From positions 1 through 64,000 of the forward strand of contig NZ_CAXBOD010000015.1 of the NCBI RefSeq assembly GCF_963977235.1: a stretch of DNA of 64,000 bases. The letters are read 5' to 3'. The position numbers were made by a program, and so were the translations under genes. The notes under the pieces are model-generated. The model made no database searches. It worked only from the letters and a program-made list of their open reading frames with translations, and was not told the origin of the DNA. Source of the stretch: Albimonas sp963977235. GTDB lineage: Bacteria > Pseudomonadota > Alphaproteobacteria > Rhodobacterales > Rhodobacteraceae. This document shows, one piece after another, positions 8,332 through 16,525 of this stretch. Each line of letters starts with the position of its first letter. Position 1 is the first letter of the stretch.

Positions 8332-9936
8332 ATGGCCGCAGCGATAGACCCCGCGACGAGACGGGAGCTGCACTACGGATCGAGGGTGGTCGACTGTTTC
8401 GTCGACCGCCCCTCCGACATCCACGCCATGCTCGAGGCCGCGGTCGCCGCGCGCCCCGACGCAGAGGCGCTGGTCTGCGGAGAGCTGCGCTTCACCTGGG
8501 CGCAGCTCGACGAGGAGGTGCGCCGGCTGTCGGCCGCGCTCCACGCCGAGGGCGTGGGGCCGGGCGACCGTGTGGCGCTGCTGCTGGGCAACGACGCGCC
8601 CTTCGTGGTGCTGACCTACGCCGTGGCGCGCCTCGGCGCGATCCTGGTGCCGCTGTCGCTGCGCGACCAGACGCCGGGGCTGCGCCATGCGCTCGTCCAG
8701 TCCGGCGCGAAGCTGCTGATCTGCGAGCCCGAGGCGGCCGCCATCGTCCCCCCGCCCGAGGAGACGCCGGCGCTGGTCCGCCGCTTTGCGCTCGGCAAGG
8801 TCGACGGGTTCTGCAACTACCACCGTCTGCTCGGCGCCGACCCCGAGGCCGCGCCGCCGCCGGCGCGCCCGGACGAGGAGGCGGTGGCGACGATCCTCTA
8901 CACCTCCGGCACCACGGGCGTGCCGAAGGGGGCGATGCTGACCCATCTGGGGATCGTGCACTCGGCCAGCGCCTTCGCGAGCTTCATGGACAGCCGCCCG
9001 GGAGATCGGGAGGGCGTGATCGCCCCGCTCAGCCACGTCACGGGCCTGGTGGGGGGCGTGCACAAGGCGGTGCGCGCGCAGGCGACGCTGCTGGTGATGC
9101 GGGAGTTCAAGGCCGCCGCCTTCCTCAAGCTGGCGGCCGCGGAGAAGCTGACCCACGCGGCCATGGTGCCTGCGATGTACAACCTGTGCCTGGTGCAGGA
9201 CGATCCTGCGAACCACGACCTCTCGGCCTGGCGCTGGGGGGGCTACGGGGGCGCGCCGATGCCCGCGCCGACCATCGAGCGGCTGGCCCAGAAGCTGCCG
9301 AACCTCAAGCTGATGAACTGCTACGGCGCGACGGAGACGACCTCGCCCGTCACCATGATGCCCCCCGAAAACACCGCCAGCCATCGGCTGAGCGTGGGCA
9401 AGTCCAGCTACGGCGCGATCACCGTGGTGATGGACGAGGACGGGCGCGAATGCCCGCCGGGCGCGCATGGGGAGCTGTGGCACTTCGGCCCCATGGTCGT
9501 GCCCGGCTACTGGGAGAACCCCGAGGCCACCGCGAAGGAGTTCGCGGGCGGGTTCTGGAAGTCGGGCGACATCGGCTCGGTGGACGAAGACGGGTTCGTC
9601 TATGTCCACGACCGCAAGAAGGACATGGTCAACCGCGGCGGCTACAAGGTGTTCACGGCCCAGGTGGAAAGCGTGCTCGCGGCCTTCCCCGGGGTGACCG
9701 AAAGCGCGGTGGTCGCCAAACCCTGTCCGGTGCTGGGCGAGCGGGTGCACGCCGTCGTGGTCTCGCCCGAACGGCTGGACGAGGGCGCGCTCGCCGCCCA
9801 CTGCCGCCGCGAGCTCGCGGACTACCAGGCGCCCGAGAGCTTCACGATCACGCCCGAGCCGCTGCCGCGCAACCACAACGGCAAGATCATGAAGCGCGAC
9901 ATCCGCGAGAAGCTGGACTTCGTCGAGCGCGCCTGA
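8332..9936 (+). CDS. AMP-dependent acyl-CoA synthetase (class I adenylate-forming ligase)
   Basis: A 534-residue ligase that activates a carboxylic acid with ATP and CoA. The phosphate-binding loop YTSGTTGVPKGAM is at 190-202, YGATETT is the aromatic-Gly-Glu-Thr motif, and the hinge plus catalytic lysine lie in RKKDMVNRGGYKVF and NGKIMKR (Lys518). It would convert the acid brought in by the following TRAP transporter into the substrate of the preceding acyl-CoA dehydrogenase. Chain-length or aromatic preference cannot be read with confidence. An unusual N-terminal stretch (about 1-30) precedes the conserved domain. The site GGGGAGG before the ATG supports this start. Confidence 0.92.
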   Translation: MAAAIDPATRRELHYGSRVVDCFVDRPSDIHAMLEAAVAARPDAEALVCGELRFTWAQLDEEVRRLSAALHAEGVGPGDRVALLLGNDAPFVVLTYAVARLGAILVPLSLRDQTPGLRHALVQSGAKLLICEPEAAAIVPPPEETPALVRRFALGKVDGFCNYHRLLGADPEAAPPPARPDEEAVATILYTSGTTGVPKGAMLTHLGIVHSASAFASFMDSRPGDREGVIAPLSHVTGLVGGVHKAVRAQATLLVMREFKAAAFLKLAAAEKLTHAAMVPAMYNLCLVQDDPANHDLSAWRWGGYGGAPMPAPTIERLAQKLPNLKLMNCYGATETTSPVTMMPPENTASHRLSVGKSSYGAITVVMDEDGRECPPGAHGELWHFGPMVVPGYWENPEATAKEFAGGFWKSGDIGSVDEDGFVYVHDRKKDMVNRGGYKVFTAQVESVLAAFPGVTESAVVAKPCPVLGERVHAVVVSPERLDEGALAAHCRRELADYQAPESFTITPEPLPRNHNGKIMKRDIREKLDFVERA

Positions 9937-10095
9937 CCGCGCGCCCGACCCCACCCGACCTGGCCCGGCGCGCGCGTCCCGCGCCTCGCGACACGACCCC
10001 GGCGACCGCCTCAGGAGGGCGGCGCCCAACACAAGAAACGACCGTCAATCGATCGGACCCGCTCGAACGCGGGCCGCAACCTGGGAGGAGACACC

Positions 10096-11193
10096 ATGAA
10101 GACCCCCGTGAAGACCCTTTTGAAAGGCGCCCTTGCCGGCGTCGCCGCGCTGGCCGCGACCGCAGGCCCCTCGGCCGCCCAGAACCTGATGATCTCGGCC
10201 TCGCTGCCGCAGGTCCACATGTGGGTGGGCCAGGTGCTCGACCCGTTCGCGACCAAGATGGAGGAGCGCACCGACCTGACCTTCACCCGCTTCTACGCGG
10301 GCGAGCTGGTGGGCGTGGGCCGCGGGCTCGACGCGCTGCAGGGCGGCACGGTCGACATCATCTCGCCGCTGCTCGCCCCCTACATCCCCGGCGCCTTCCC
10401 GCTGACCGACGTCAGCCAGCTGCCTGTCTACGGCACGGACTCGGCCCAGATCACCCGGGCGTTCCAGAAGCTGATGGACTCGGACGTCGAGCTGAAGGAC
10501 GGCAAGACCTTCTACCAGTACGAGATCGAGCCGAAGAACATCGTCGCCTGGGCTCTGGGCGCTTCCGGGCCGTATGTGATCAACACCACCTCCAAGGAGA
10601 TCACCTCGCCCGCCGATTTCCAGGGCCTGCCGCTGCGGGCCGGCGCCGCGCTGCAGACCATGACGCTCGAGAACCTCGGCGTGAACCCGGTGACCATGCC
10701 CGCCGCCCAGGCCTACGAGGCGCTGAGCCGCAAGACCATCGAGGGGATCCTGCTCTCGGTCGCCGACTGGAAATCCTACTCGATGACCGAGCTGCTGAAG
10801 TACTCGATCGAGGGCGTCGCCCTGGGACATTGGGAGAGCTACCACGCGATCTCCAAGTCCTCCTGGGACAGCCTGACCGAAGAGCAGCAGAGGATCTTCG
10901 ACGAGACGATCCGCGAGACGGCGCTGGAGAACGCCGAGTTCATCCAGAAGCAGTATGTCGAGGTGCGTGAGACCGCCGAGGCCGCCGGCACCAAGTTCGT
11001 GCAGGCCGAGGATCTGCCCCAGGACCTGCGCGACCATATCGCGACCGCCGCGGTGGCCACCTGGAAGCAGTGGATCGAGACGCTGGAGGCCGACGGCCAT
11101 CCCGCCCGCAAGACCGCGCAGCTGTGGTCCGAGCTGGTGCTGGCCGAGGGCGGCGAGCTGCCCCCGGGCGTCGCCGAATACCTCGCCGACTGA
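10096..11193 (+). CDS. TRAP transporter solute-binding protein (DctP family)
   Basis: A 365-residue periplasmic binding protein with a Sec signal peptide (positive N-terminus, hydrophobic 8-24, cleavage near SAAQ at about 29). The mature sequence has the DctP pattern, including the segment RFYAGELVG and LPLRAGAALQTM with the central arginine region that binds carboxylate ligands in this family. It captures an organic acid for the DctM/DctQ permease encoded downstream. A strong GGGAGGAG site precedes the ATG. An array of hairpin repeats separates it from dctM, which could let the binding protein be made in excess. Ligand unknown; the neighbouring CoA ligase implies a monocarboxylic acid. Confidence 0.93.
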   Translation: MKTPVKTLLKGALAGVAALAATAGPSAAQNLMISASLPQVHMWVGQVLDPFATKMEERTDLTFTRFYAGELVGVGRGLDALQGGTVDIISPLLAPYIPGAFPLTDVSQLPVYGTDSAQITRAFQKLMDSDVELKDGKTFYQYEIEPKNIVAWALGASGPYVINTTSKEITSPADFQGLPLRAGAALQTMTLENLGVNPVTMPAAQAYEALSRKTIEGILLSVADWKSYSMTELLKYSIEGVALGHWESYHAISKSSWDSLTEEQQRIFDETIRETALENAEFIQKQYVEVRETAEAAGTKFVQAEDLPQDLRDHIATAAVATWKQWIETLEADGHPARKTAQLWSELVLAEGGELPPGVAEYLAD

Positions 11194-11239
11194 TCCCCGC
11201 GCCGGCCCTCGCCCCCCGGGGCGGCGGCCGGCCGTCCGC

Positions 11240-11367
11240 GCATCTGGCCGTCGCCCCAAAGGGGCGCATCTGGCCGTCGCCCCAAAGGGGCGCATCTGGC
11301 GGTCGCCCCAAAGGGGCGCATCTGGCAGACGCCCCTTGGGGCGCATCTCACCGTCGCCTCCCGGGGC
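11240..11367 (+). repeat. Five-copy 25-26 bp tandem repeat with internal hairpins
   Basis: Five head-to-tail units begin at 11240, 11266, 11292, 11318 and 11343. The first two are identical, the third differs by one base, and the last two are 25 bp and more diverged. Each starts GCATCT and ends in a palindrome of the type GCCCC-AAA-GGGGC; unit 4 has TT and unit 5 CC in the loop, with compensating arms. There are no unique spacers, so it is not a CRISPR array. Location between the TRAP binding-protein and permease genes suggests a role as mRNA-stabilising or attenuating hairpins. Confidence 0.9.
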
Positions 11368-11434
11368 GGCGGTCCGCGCCGGAGGGTCGCGCGCCGCGCC
11401 CTCCGCCTGACCTTTTCATGTCGCGGGGAACCCG

Positions 11435-12736
11435 ATGACCTCACATGAGGCCTTGATACTCGTCTCCGCATGGTTCGCCGTGTTCCTGATCCTGGGACAG
11501 AGCGTGGCGATCGTGCTGATGGGCGCCGGCATCGTCGGCATGTTCGCGATGATGGGCACGCGCCTGTTCGACGGGCTGCTGGCGGCCGACATCGTCGGCG
11601 CCGCCTCGTCCTATTCGCTCTCGATCATCTCGCTCTACCTGCTGATGGCGCAGTTCCTGCTGCGGGGCAGGGTGGTCGAGGACCTGTTCCGGGTCGGCTA
11701 TCGCCTGGCCGGCAAGCGCCGCTTCCCGCTGGGGGCCGCGACCATCGTCTCGGGCGGCATGCTGGGCGCGGTCTCGGGCTCGGGCGCCGCCACGTCGGCC
11801 GCGCTCGCCGTGATGGCCGGGCCGCAGCTCCAGCAGGTGGGCTACACCAAGCGGTTCGCGGTGTCGCTGGCGGCCGTCTCCGGCTCGCTCGCCGCGATCA
11901 TCCCGCCCTCGCTGATCATGATCTTCTACGGCTCGCTGACGCTGGTGCCGGTGGGGCACCTGTTCATCGGCTCGATGATCCCCGGCCTCTTGTGCATCCT
12001 GTGCTACATCGGCTGCCTGTGGGTCTTCGGCGAGGTCGAACCCGGCGCCGCGCCGGCCGAGTCCGAAGCCGACACCGCGCTGCCGACCTCGGCCGTGGCC
12101 GCCTTCATCTTCGTCGTCGTGCTGATGTTCGTGATCTTCGGGGGAATCTACGGGGGCGTGTTCACCGCCGGCGAGGCCGGGGGCCTGGGCGCCTTCACCG
12201 CCCTGGTCGGCATGACCGCGCTGCGCCGCATCGGGCTGCGGGACATCTTCAACAGCCTGGTGGACTCGGTGAAGGTCACCTCGATGCTGATGATCATCGT
12301 CATCGGCGCGCAGGCCTTCGGGCGGTTCCTGTCGCTCTCGCGCGCGCCGCGCGAGCTGCTGGAGGCGGTCGAGCCGCTGCTGGGCCAGCCCACGGTGCTG
12401 GTGGCCCTGATGCTGCTCGCCTTCTTCATCGGCGGTCTGCTGCTGGAGTCGGCGGCCGTGATGGTGCTGCTGATCCCGATCATCCTGCCGGTGCTCGAGG
12501 CCGCCCAGGTGGACCTGCTTTGGTTCGGCGTGATGGCCTGCTTCATGATCTCGCTGGGGCTGCTGACGCCGCCGGTGGGGCTTGCGACCTATGCCGCCTG
12601 CGCGGCGGTCAGGCATCCGGTGGGACCGATCTTCCGCACCACGGGACTGTTCGCCCTGGTGGCGGCGGTGATCGTGTCGCTGATCATGGTCGAGATTCCC
12701 GGCGTGGTGACCTGGCTTCCCTCCCAGATCCAGTGA
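11435..12736 (+). CDS. TRAP transporter large permease (DctM family)
   Basis: A 433-residue integral membrane protein with about twelve hydrophobic segments. GSGAATSAALAVMAGPQLQ and the paired region near 313-370 are the characteristic ion- and substrate-path helices of DctM proteins, and LLTPPVGL close to the C-terminus is a signature. It couples sodium or proton influx to solute uptake. A GGGGAAC site lies before the ATG. Unusually it comes before, not after, the small permease gene, which starts 8 bases past its stop. The acidic cytoplasmic or periplasmic loop around 200-215 is not conserved in the family as I know it. Confidence 0.93.
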   Translation: MTSHEALILVSAWFAVFLILGQSVAIVLMGAGIVGMFAMMGTRLFDGLLAADIVGAASSYSLSIISLYLLMAQFLLRGRVVEDLFRVGYRLAGKRRFPLGAATIVSGGMLGAVSGSGAATSAALAVMAGPQLQQVGYTKRFAVSLAAVSGSLAAIIPPSLIMIFYGSLTLVPVGHLFIGSMIPGLLCILCYIGCLWVFGEVEPGAAPAESEADTALPTSAVAAFIFVVVLMFVIFGGIYGGVFTAGEAGGLGAFTALVGMTALRRIGLRDIFNSLVDSVKVTSMLMIIVIGAQAFGRFLSLSRAPRELLEAVEPLLGQPTVLVALMLLAFFIGGLLLESAAVMVLLIPIILPVLEAAQVDLLWFGVMACFMISLGLLTPPVGLATYAACAAVRHPVGPIFRTTGLFALVAAVIVSLIMVEIPGVVTWLPSQIQ

Positions 12737-12744
12737 GGTTCGAT

Positions 12745-13257
12745 ATGCTGAGACGATCCTACGACGCGCTGGGAAAGTTCGAGTGGGGGCTCGCCGCCAT
12801 CGGCGGCGGGGTCTGCCTGCTGGGAATCCTGGGGCTGACGGTGCTGACGGTCTTCGGGCGCTACGTGCTGCACACCGACCTGATCCCGGGCGCCTTCAAC
12901 ATGATCGAGTCGGTGCTGTTCCCGATCATGGTGTTCTGGGGCCTGCCGCTCGCCCACCGCGAGGCGACGTTCCCGCGGCTCGAGATCCTGGACGGGGTCA
13001 TGAAGGGCTCGGTGGGCAAGCTGGTGGCGGGCCTCGTGCTGCTGATCGAGGTCTGCGTCTACGCCATCGTGGCCTACTACTGCGCCCGCTACGCGCTGAA
13101 GTCCTTCGAGACCGCCCGAGCGGTGCAGATCGGCACGGGCACCTGGCCAGCCTGGCCGGTCGCCGCGATGGCGCCGATCGCCTTCGCGCTGATGCTGGTC
13201 GAGGCGGTGCGCCTGTGCCTCCGCGACTTCCGCGCCGCGCTCGCCCGCGGCGCCTGA
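12745..13257 (+). CDS. TRAP transporter small permease (DctQ family)
   Basis: A 170-residue four-helix membrane protein. Hydrophobic segments lie near 18-40, 52-70, 93-115 and 134-157. The segment TVFGRYVLHTDLIPGAF is close to the usual DctQ pattern of an FxRYV motif followed by a polar helix cap. It pairs with the DctM protein to form the membrane complex. GAGG immediately before the ATG and the 8-base spacing from dctM indicate translational coupling. Its last 24 bases and stop are duplicated just downstream (see the repeat at 13234). Confidence 0.9.
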   Translation: MLRRSYDALGKFEWGLAAIGGGVCLLGILGLTVLTVFGRYVLHTDLIPGAFNMIESVLFPIMVFWGLPLAHREATFPRLEILDGVMKGSVGKLVAGLVLLIEVCVYAIVAYYCARYALKSFETARAVQIGTGTWPAWPVAAMAPIAFALMLVEAVRLCLRDFRAALARGA

Positions 13258-13289
13258 CGATGCGGCCGCGCTCGCCCGCGGCGCCTGAC
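13234..13289 (+). repeat. 25-bp direct duplication at the end of dctQ
   Basis: Bases 13234-13258, which cover the last seven codons and stop of dctQ, recur exactly at 13265-13289, a 31-base period. The second copy is non-coding. It looks like a small tandem duplication. Confidence 0.85.
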
Positions 13290-13331
13290 ACTTCCGCCGT
13301 GCGACGGCGACCGAGACCAGGGAGACCCCTT

Positions 13332-14303
13332 ATGAAGACCAGAGTGACCGAGCTGCTGGGGACGAAGTACCCCATCATCCAGGGCGGCATGCAGTGGGTC
13401 GGGCGGGCCGAGATGGCCGCGGCCGTCTCCGAGGCCGGAGGCCTGGGCATCCTGACCGCCCTGACCCAGCCCACGCCCGAGGGGCTGGCCGTCGAGATCG
13501 AGCGCTGCCGCGGAATGACCGACAAGCCCTTCGGCGTGAACCTGACGATCTTCCCCACCGCCCAGCCGGTGCCCTATGACGAGTATCTCGACGCGGCGCT
13601 GAGCAACGGCGTGAAGGTGATCGAGACCGCCGGCCGCAGCCCCAAGGACTTCATCGAGAAGATCCACGCCGCCGGGGGCAAGGTGGTGCACAAGTGCACC
13701 TCGGTGCGCCATGCCCTCTCGGCCGAGCGGGCCGGCGTCGACGCGATCTCCATCGACGGGTTCGAGGCGGCCGGCCACCCCGGCGAGGATGACGTGGGCG
13801 GTCTGGTCCTGTTCCCGGCCGCGGCGCGGGCGGTGAAGGTCCCTCTGATCGCCTCGGGCGGCATCGGCGACGGCGCGACCATGGCCGCGGCCTTCGCGCT
13901 GGGGGCTGAGGGCGTCAACATGGGCACCCGCTTCTGCGCGACCCAGGAGGCCCCGATCCACGACAACATCAAGAAGGCCATCGTCGAGGCCGGCGAGCGC
14001 GACACCATCCTGATCTTCCGCAGCTTCCGAAACACCGGCCGGGTGCTGAAGAACGCGGTCTCGCAGGAGGTCGTCTCGATCGAGACCCGCCCCGGCGGGG
14101 CCGAGTTCGGCGACGTGCACGCGCTGGTCGCGGGCGCCCGGGGGCGGGCGGCGCTTGAGTCGGGCGAGGTCGACGACGGCCTCGTCTGGGCGAGCCAGGT
14201 CTGCGGCCTGATCGAAGACATCCCCACCTGCGCCCAGCTGATCGAGCGCATGGTGGCCGAGTGCAAGGCAAAGCTCTCCGCAGCCTCGGCCGCCTGGGCC
14301 TGA
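13332..14303 (+). CDS. Nitronate monooxygenase / 2-nitropropane dioxygenase-like flavoprotein
   Basis: A 323-residue TIM-barrel FMN enzyme. IIQGGMQWVG (15-24), the phosphate-binding IASGGIGDG (173-181) and MGTRF (197-201) are family motifs, and His149 in EAAGHPGE is at the position proposed as catalytic. Such proteins oxidise alkyl nitronates, but the same fold includes enoyl-ACP reductase FabK and reductases acting on acyl-CoA. The first ATG after a GGAGAC site (13332) is the start; the open frame upstream lies over dctQ. Its place at the end of a CoA-ligase, dehydrogenase and TRAP operon makes a role in the same acid pathway likely, either as an enoyl reductase-like step or in nitro-acid detoxification. 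Confidence 0.85.
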   Translation: MKTRVTELLGTKYPIIQGGMQWVGRAEMAAAVSEAGGLGILTALTQPTPEGLAVEIERCRGMTDKPFGVNLTIFPTAQPVPYDEYLDAALSNGVKVIETAGRSPKDFIEKIHAAGGKVVHKCTSVRHALSAERAGVDAISIDGFEAAGHPGEDDVGGLVLFPAAARAVKVPLIASGGIGDGATMAAAFALGAEGVNMGTRFCATQEAPIHDNIKKAIVEAGERDTILIFRSFRNTGRVLKNAVSQEVVSIETRPGGAEFGDVHALVAGARGRAALESGEVDDGLVWASQVCGLIEDIPTCAQLIERMVAECKAKLSAASAAWA

Positions 14304-14504
14304 GCCCTGCGGCAGGAGGCCGGGGCTGACATGCCCCGGCCCCCGTTCCTGGAAAGCCGCCGCGGCGGCCAGGTCGACCCCCCCGCCGCCAGCCGTCGCG
14401 CGTCCCGTCGTCCCGCGACGGGGTCGGCGGGCGGGCGCCTCGCGGGCTTGCCCGCGACAGAGCCGTCCCGCCGACCGCGCACGTTGCAGCGGCCGTCTGA
14501 TCCC

Positions 14505-14933
14505 TCAGCCCTTCGGTTCGCTCCAGACCTCCGCCGCCCCGGCCTTCATCACCTCCGAGATCATCGCGTAGGCCTCCCCCCAGGCTTCCGCGACCTCCGG
14601 CGTCCAGTCTTCGCCCAGCCCTGCCTCCAGCGTGTGGAGCAGCGCCGCCCCGACCGTTCCGTAATGCGTCGCTTCGACCCCATAGCCGACATGGCGGGCG
14701 CCAAGCTCCCGCGCGACCGGGATAACCGTTTCGGGCTGGTGCAGGCTCTGCACCGCCACCGCCAGCATCTGCATCAGCTTGCGCTTCTGCTTGGCCATAT
14801 CCTCGGGGAACAGCCGTCGCAGCCCGGGCTCGAGCTCGAACAGCCGCCCGTAGAAGATGTCGGCGGCCGCGTCCGCGATCGGCACCACCTTCCGGAAACT
14901 GGTCTGCGCCAGCGCCACCTGCTCGGGGGTCAT
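14505..14933 (-). CDS. Single-domain haemoglobin (Vitreoscilla-type globin)
   Basis: A 142-residue globin with no reductase domain. By alignment to Vitreoscilla haemoglobin, Tyr28 is B10, Gln49 is E7 and His81 (GARHVGYGV) is the proximal F8 histidine; all three suit oxygen or NO binding. The start at 14933 is set by an AGGAG site 7 bases upstream. Family members deliver oxygen or detoxify nitric oxide with a partner reductase. It is monocistronic and divergent from the BMP transporter operon across 445 bases. A palindrome TTGAC-N5-GTCAA lies about 110 bases upstream (15042-15060). A second globin is at 38468. Confidence 0.92.
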   Translation of the reverse strand: MTPEQVALAQTSFRKVVPIADAAADIFYGRLFELEPGLRRLFPEDMAKQKRKLMQMLAVAVQSLHQPETVIPVARELGARHVGYGVEATHYGTVGAALLHTLEAGLGEDWTPEVAEAWGEAYAMISEVMKAGAAEVWSEPKG

Positions 14934-15378
14934 GGGCGTGATCTCCTGCCGCCCGGCCAGGCCGGGACGCTGTGTCTGTCGGGGACGACAAGCCTCGCCG
15001 CCCGCCCGCGCCGCGCGCAGTCCCGGACAAGAGCGCGCAAGTCTTGACATAACGTCAAGATGACGCGCGCCGAAGTCTTCGCTCGGCGCCGCCCTGCGCT
15101 CCCCCAACGCCTCGATCTCATGGGTGGGCGCTCTCGTCCCATCAGGCCGGCGCGCGCGCCGCGAGGCGCCCGCCCGCGACGGCCCTCGCTTGCGGCTGAG
15201 CGCTGCAAAAAATGAAGCGGTGCGCTGCGAAACTAGCAGATTACATACGCGCTCGCTTGCGGTGAACTCTCGGACGAGGGCGGACCGGGCCCGACGCCGA
15301 GCGCCGCGCATCGCGGAGCGGCGCAGGCCCCGGGGGGCGCCGCCCCAGGACATTCCATGGCGAGCCCGGGAGCCGATC
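14934..15378. other. Divergent intergenic region, globin / BMP transporter operon
   Basis: A 445-base gene-free stretch between divergent transcripts. It contains the perfect inverted repeat TCTTGAC-N5-GTCAAGA (15042-15060). This resembles an FNR/CRP half-site pair, but the spacing is 5 rather than 4, so I do not assign a regulator. An A-rich patch near 15205-15215 and TACATA at 15242-15247 are possible promoter parts for the plus-strand operon, without a convincing -35 box. I see no sigma-54 site that fits the strict spacing. Confidence 0.6.
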
Positions 15379-16500
15379 ATGACCCAATTCCACCGCACCT
15401 CGCGCCGCGGTTTCCTGAAATCCTCCGCGGCGCTCGCAGGCGCCGCCGCGCTGGGGGGGCTGGCCACGCGCGCGCACGCCGCCGACCTGACCATCGGCTT
15501 CATCTACGTCGGTCCCAGGGACGACTACGGCTACAACCAGGCCCATGCCGAGGGCGCGGCCGCGGTAAAGGCCATGGACGGCGTCACCGTCGTCGAGGAG
15601 GAGAACGTCCCCGAATCCGTCGAAGTCCAGAAGTCGATGGAATCGATGATCAACTTCGACGGCGCCAGCCTGCTGTTCCCGACCTCCTTCGGCTACTTCG
15701 ACCCGCATATCCTCGAGATGGCGCAGAAGTACCCCGACCTGCGGTTCGAGCACTGCGGCGGCATGTGGTCGGCCGACAAGCACCCGATGAACGTCGGCTC
15801 CTACTTCGGCTACATCGGCCTCGGCCAGTATCTCAACGGCATCGCCGCGGGCCACGCCACCCGGAGCAAGCGCATCGGCTTCGTCGCCGCCAAGCCGATC
15901 CCGCAGGTGCTGCAGAACGTGAACTCGTTCCTGCTGGGCGCGCGCGCCGTCGACCCCGAAATCACCTGCCAGGTGATCTTCACCGGCGAGTGGTCGCTGG
16001 CCGTGAAGGAGGCCGAGGCGGTCAACGCGCTGACTGACCAGGGCGCCGACGTCATCACCTGCCACGTGGACGGGCCCAAGGTGGTGATCGAGACCGCCGC
16101 CGGCCGCGGCGCCTTCGTCTGCGGCTACCACGCCGACCAGTCCGCGCTGGCCCCCGAGAAATACCTGACCGGCGCCGAGTGGAACTGGGCCAAGGTCTAC
16201 ACCGACATGGTCGCGACCGTGCAGGCGGGCGGGACCATCGACAACTTCGTGCGGGGCGGGCTGGCCGAGGGCTTCATCAAGATGTCGCCGCTGGGCCCCG
16301 CCGTGTCGGATCAGGCGCGGGCGCAGTTCGAGGCGACGAAGGCCGAGATCCTCAAGGGCGGCTTCTCGGTCTTCAAGGGCCCGATGAAGTCGAACGACGG
16401 CGAAACGATTGTCGGCGCCGGCGCGGCCCTCGTCGAGACGGACGTCGAGCTCGAGAGCATGGGTTACCTGGTCGAGGGCGTCATCGGTTCCACCTCCTGA
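15379..16500 (+). CDS. BMP-family ABC transporter substrate-binding protein, Tat-exported
   Basis: A 373-residue periplasmic binding protein of the BMP/PnrA family. The N-terminus RTSRRGFLKS followed by a weakly hydrophobic helix and AHAAD at about 33-37 is a twin-arginine signal, so it is probably folded before export. The mature part starts LTIGFIYVGPRDDYGYNQ, the BMP opening with GWN-like motif altered to GYN. BMP proteins typically bind nucleosides or related heterocycles. Here all downstream enzymes act on ureido compounds, so I infer a ligand such as biuret, triuret or a purine breakdown product. The start at 15379 places the Tat motif properly; the longer frame is upstream read-through. 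Confidence 0.9.
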   Translation: MTQFHRTSRRGFLKSSAALAGAAALGGLATRAHAADLTIGFIYVGPRDDYGYNQAHAEGAAAVKAMDGVTVVEEENVPESVEVQKSMESMINFDGASLLFPTSFGYFDPHILEMAQKYPDLRFEHCGGMWSADKHPMNVGSYFGYIGLGQYLNGIAAGHATRSKRIGFVAAKPIPQVLQNVNSFLLGARAVDPEITCQVIFTGEWSLAVKEAEAVNALTDQGADVITCHVDGPKVVIETAAGRGAFVCGYHADQSALAPEKYLTGAEWNWAKVYTDMVATVQAGGTIDNFVRGGLAEGFIKMSPLGPAVSDQARAQFEATKAEILKGGFSVFKGPMKSNDGETIVGAGAALVETDVELESMGYLVEGVIGSTS

Positions 16501-16525
16501 TCGCTCTCGAAAAGGGACCGTCGCG

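Noticed and set aside
8212..10032. A 606-residue minus-strand protein opposite the acyl-CoA ligase
   Set aside because: Composition is typical of antisense frames in GC-rich DNA (Arg, His, Gly-rich), with no family motif, and the ligase on the plus strand is clear.
11240..11367. A CRISPR array
   Set aside because: The units are tandem with no unique spacers and each contains its own palindrome; no cas genes are present.
11200..11430. A coding sequence for repeated peptides read from the repeat array
   Set aside because: The frames are low-complexity products of the repeat on both strands and lack a proper start context.
13332..14303. A 3-nitropropionate degradation pathway
   Set aside because: The flavoprotein could act on nitronates, but no other step of such a pathway is evident, and many homologues have different substrates.
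15042..15060. A canonical FNR or CRP box
   Set aside because: The half-sites TTGAC and GTCAA are five bases apart, not four, so I only list it as a palindrome.
15180..15260. A sigma-54 promoter for the nitrogen-scavenging operon
   Set aside because: The best GG/GC pair is one base short of the required spacing, so a nitrogen-controlled promoter is not supported.
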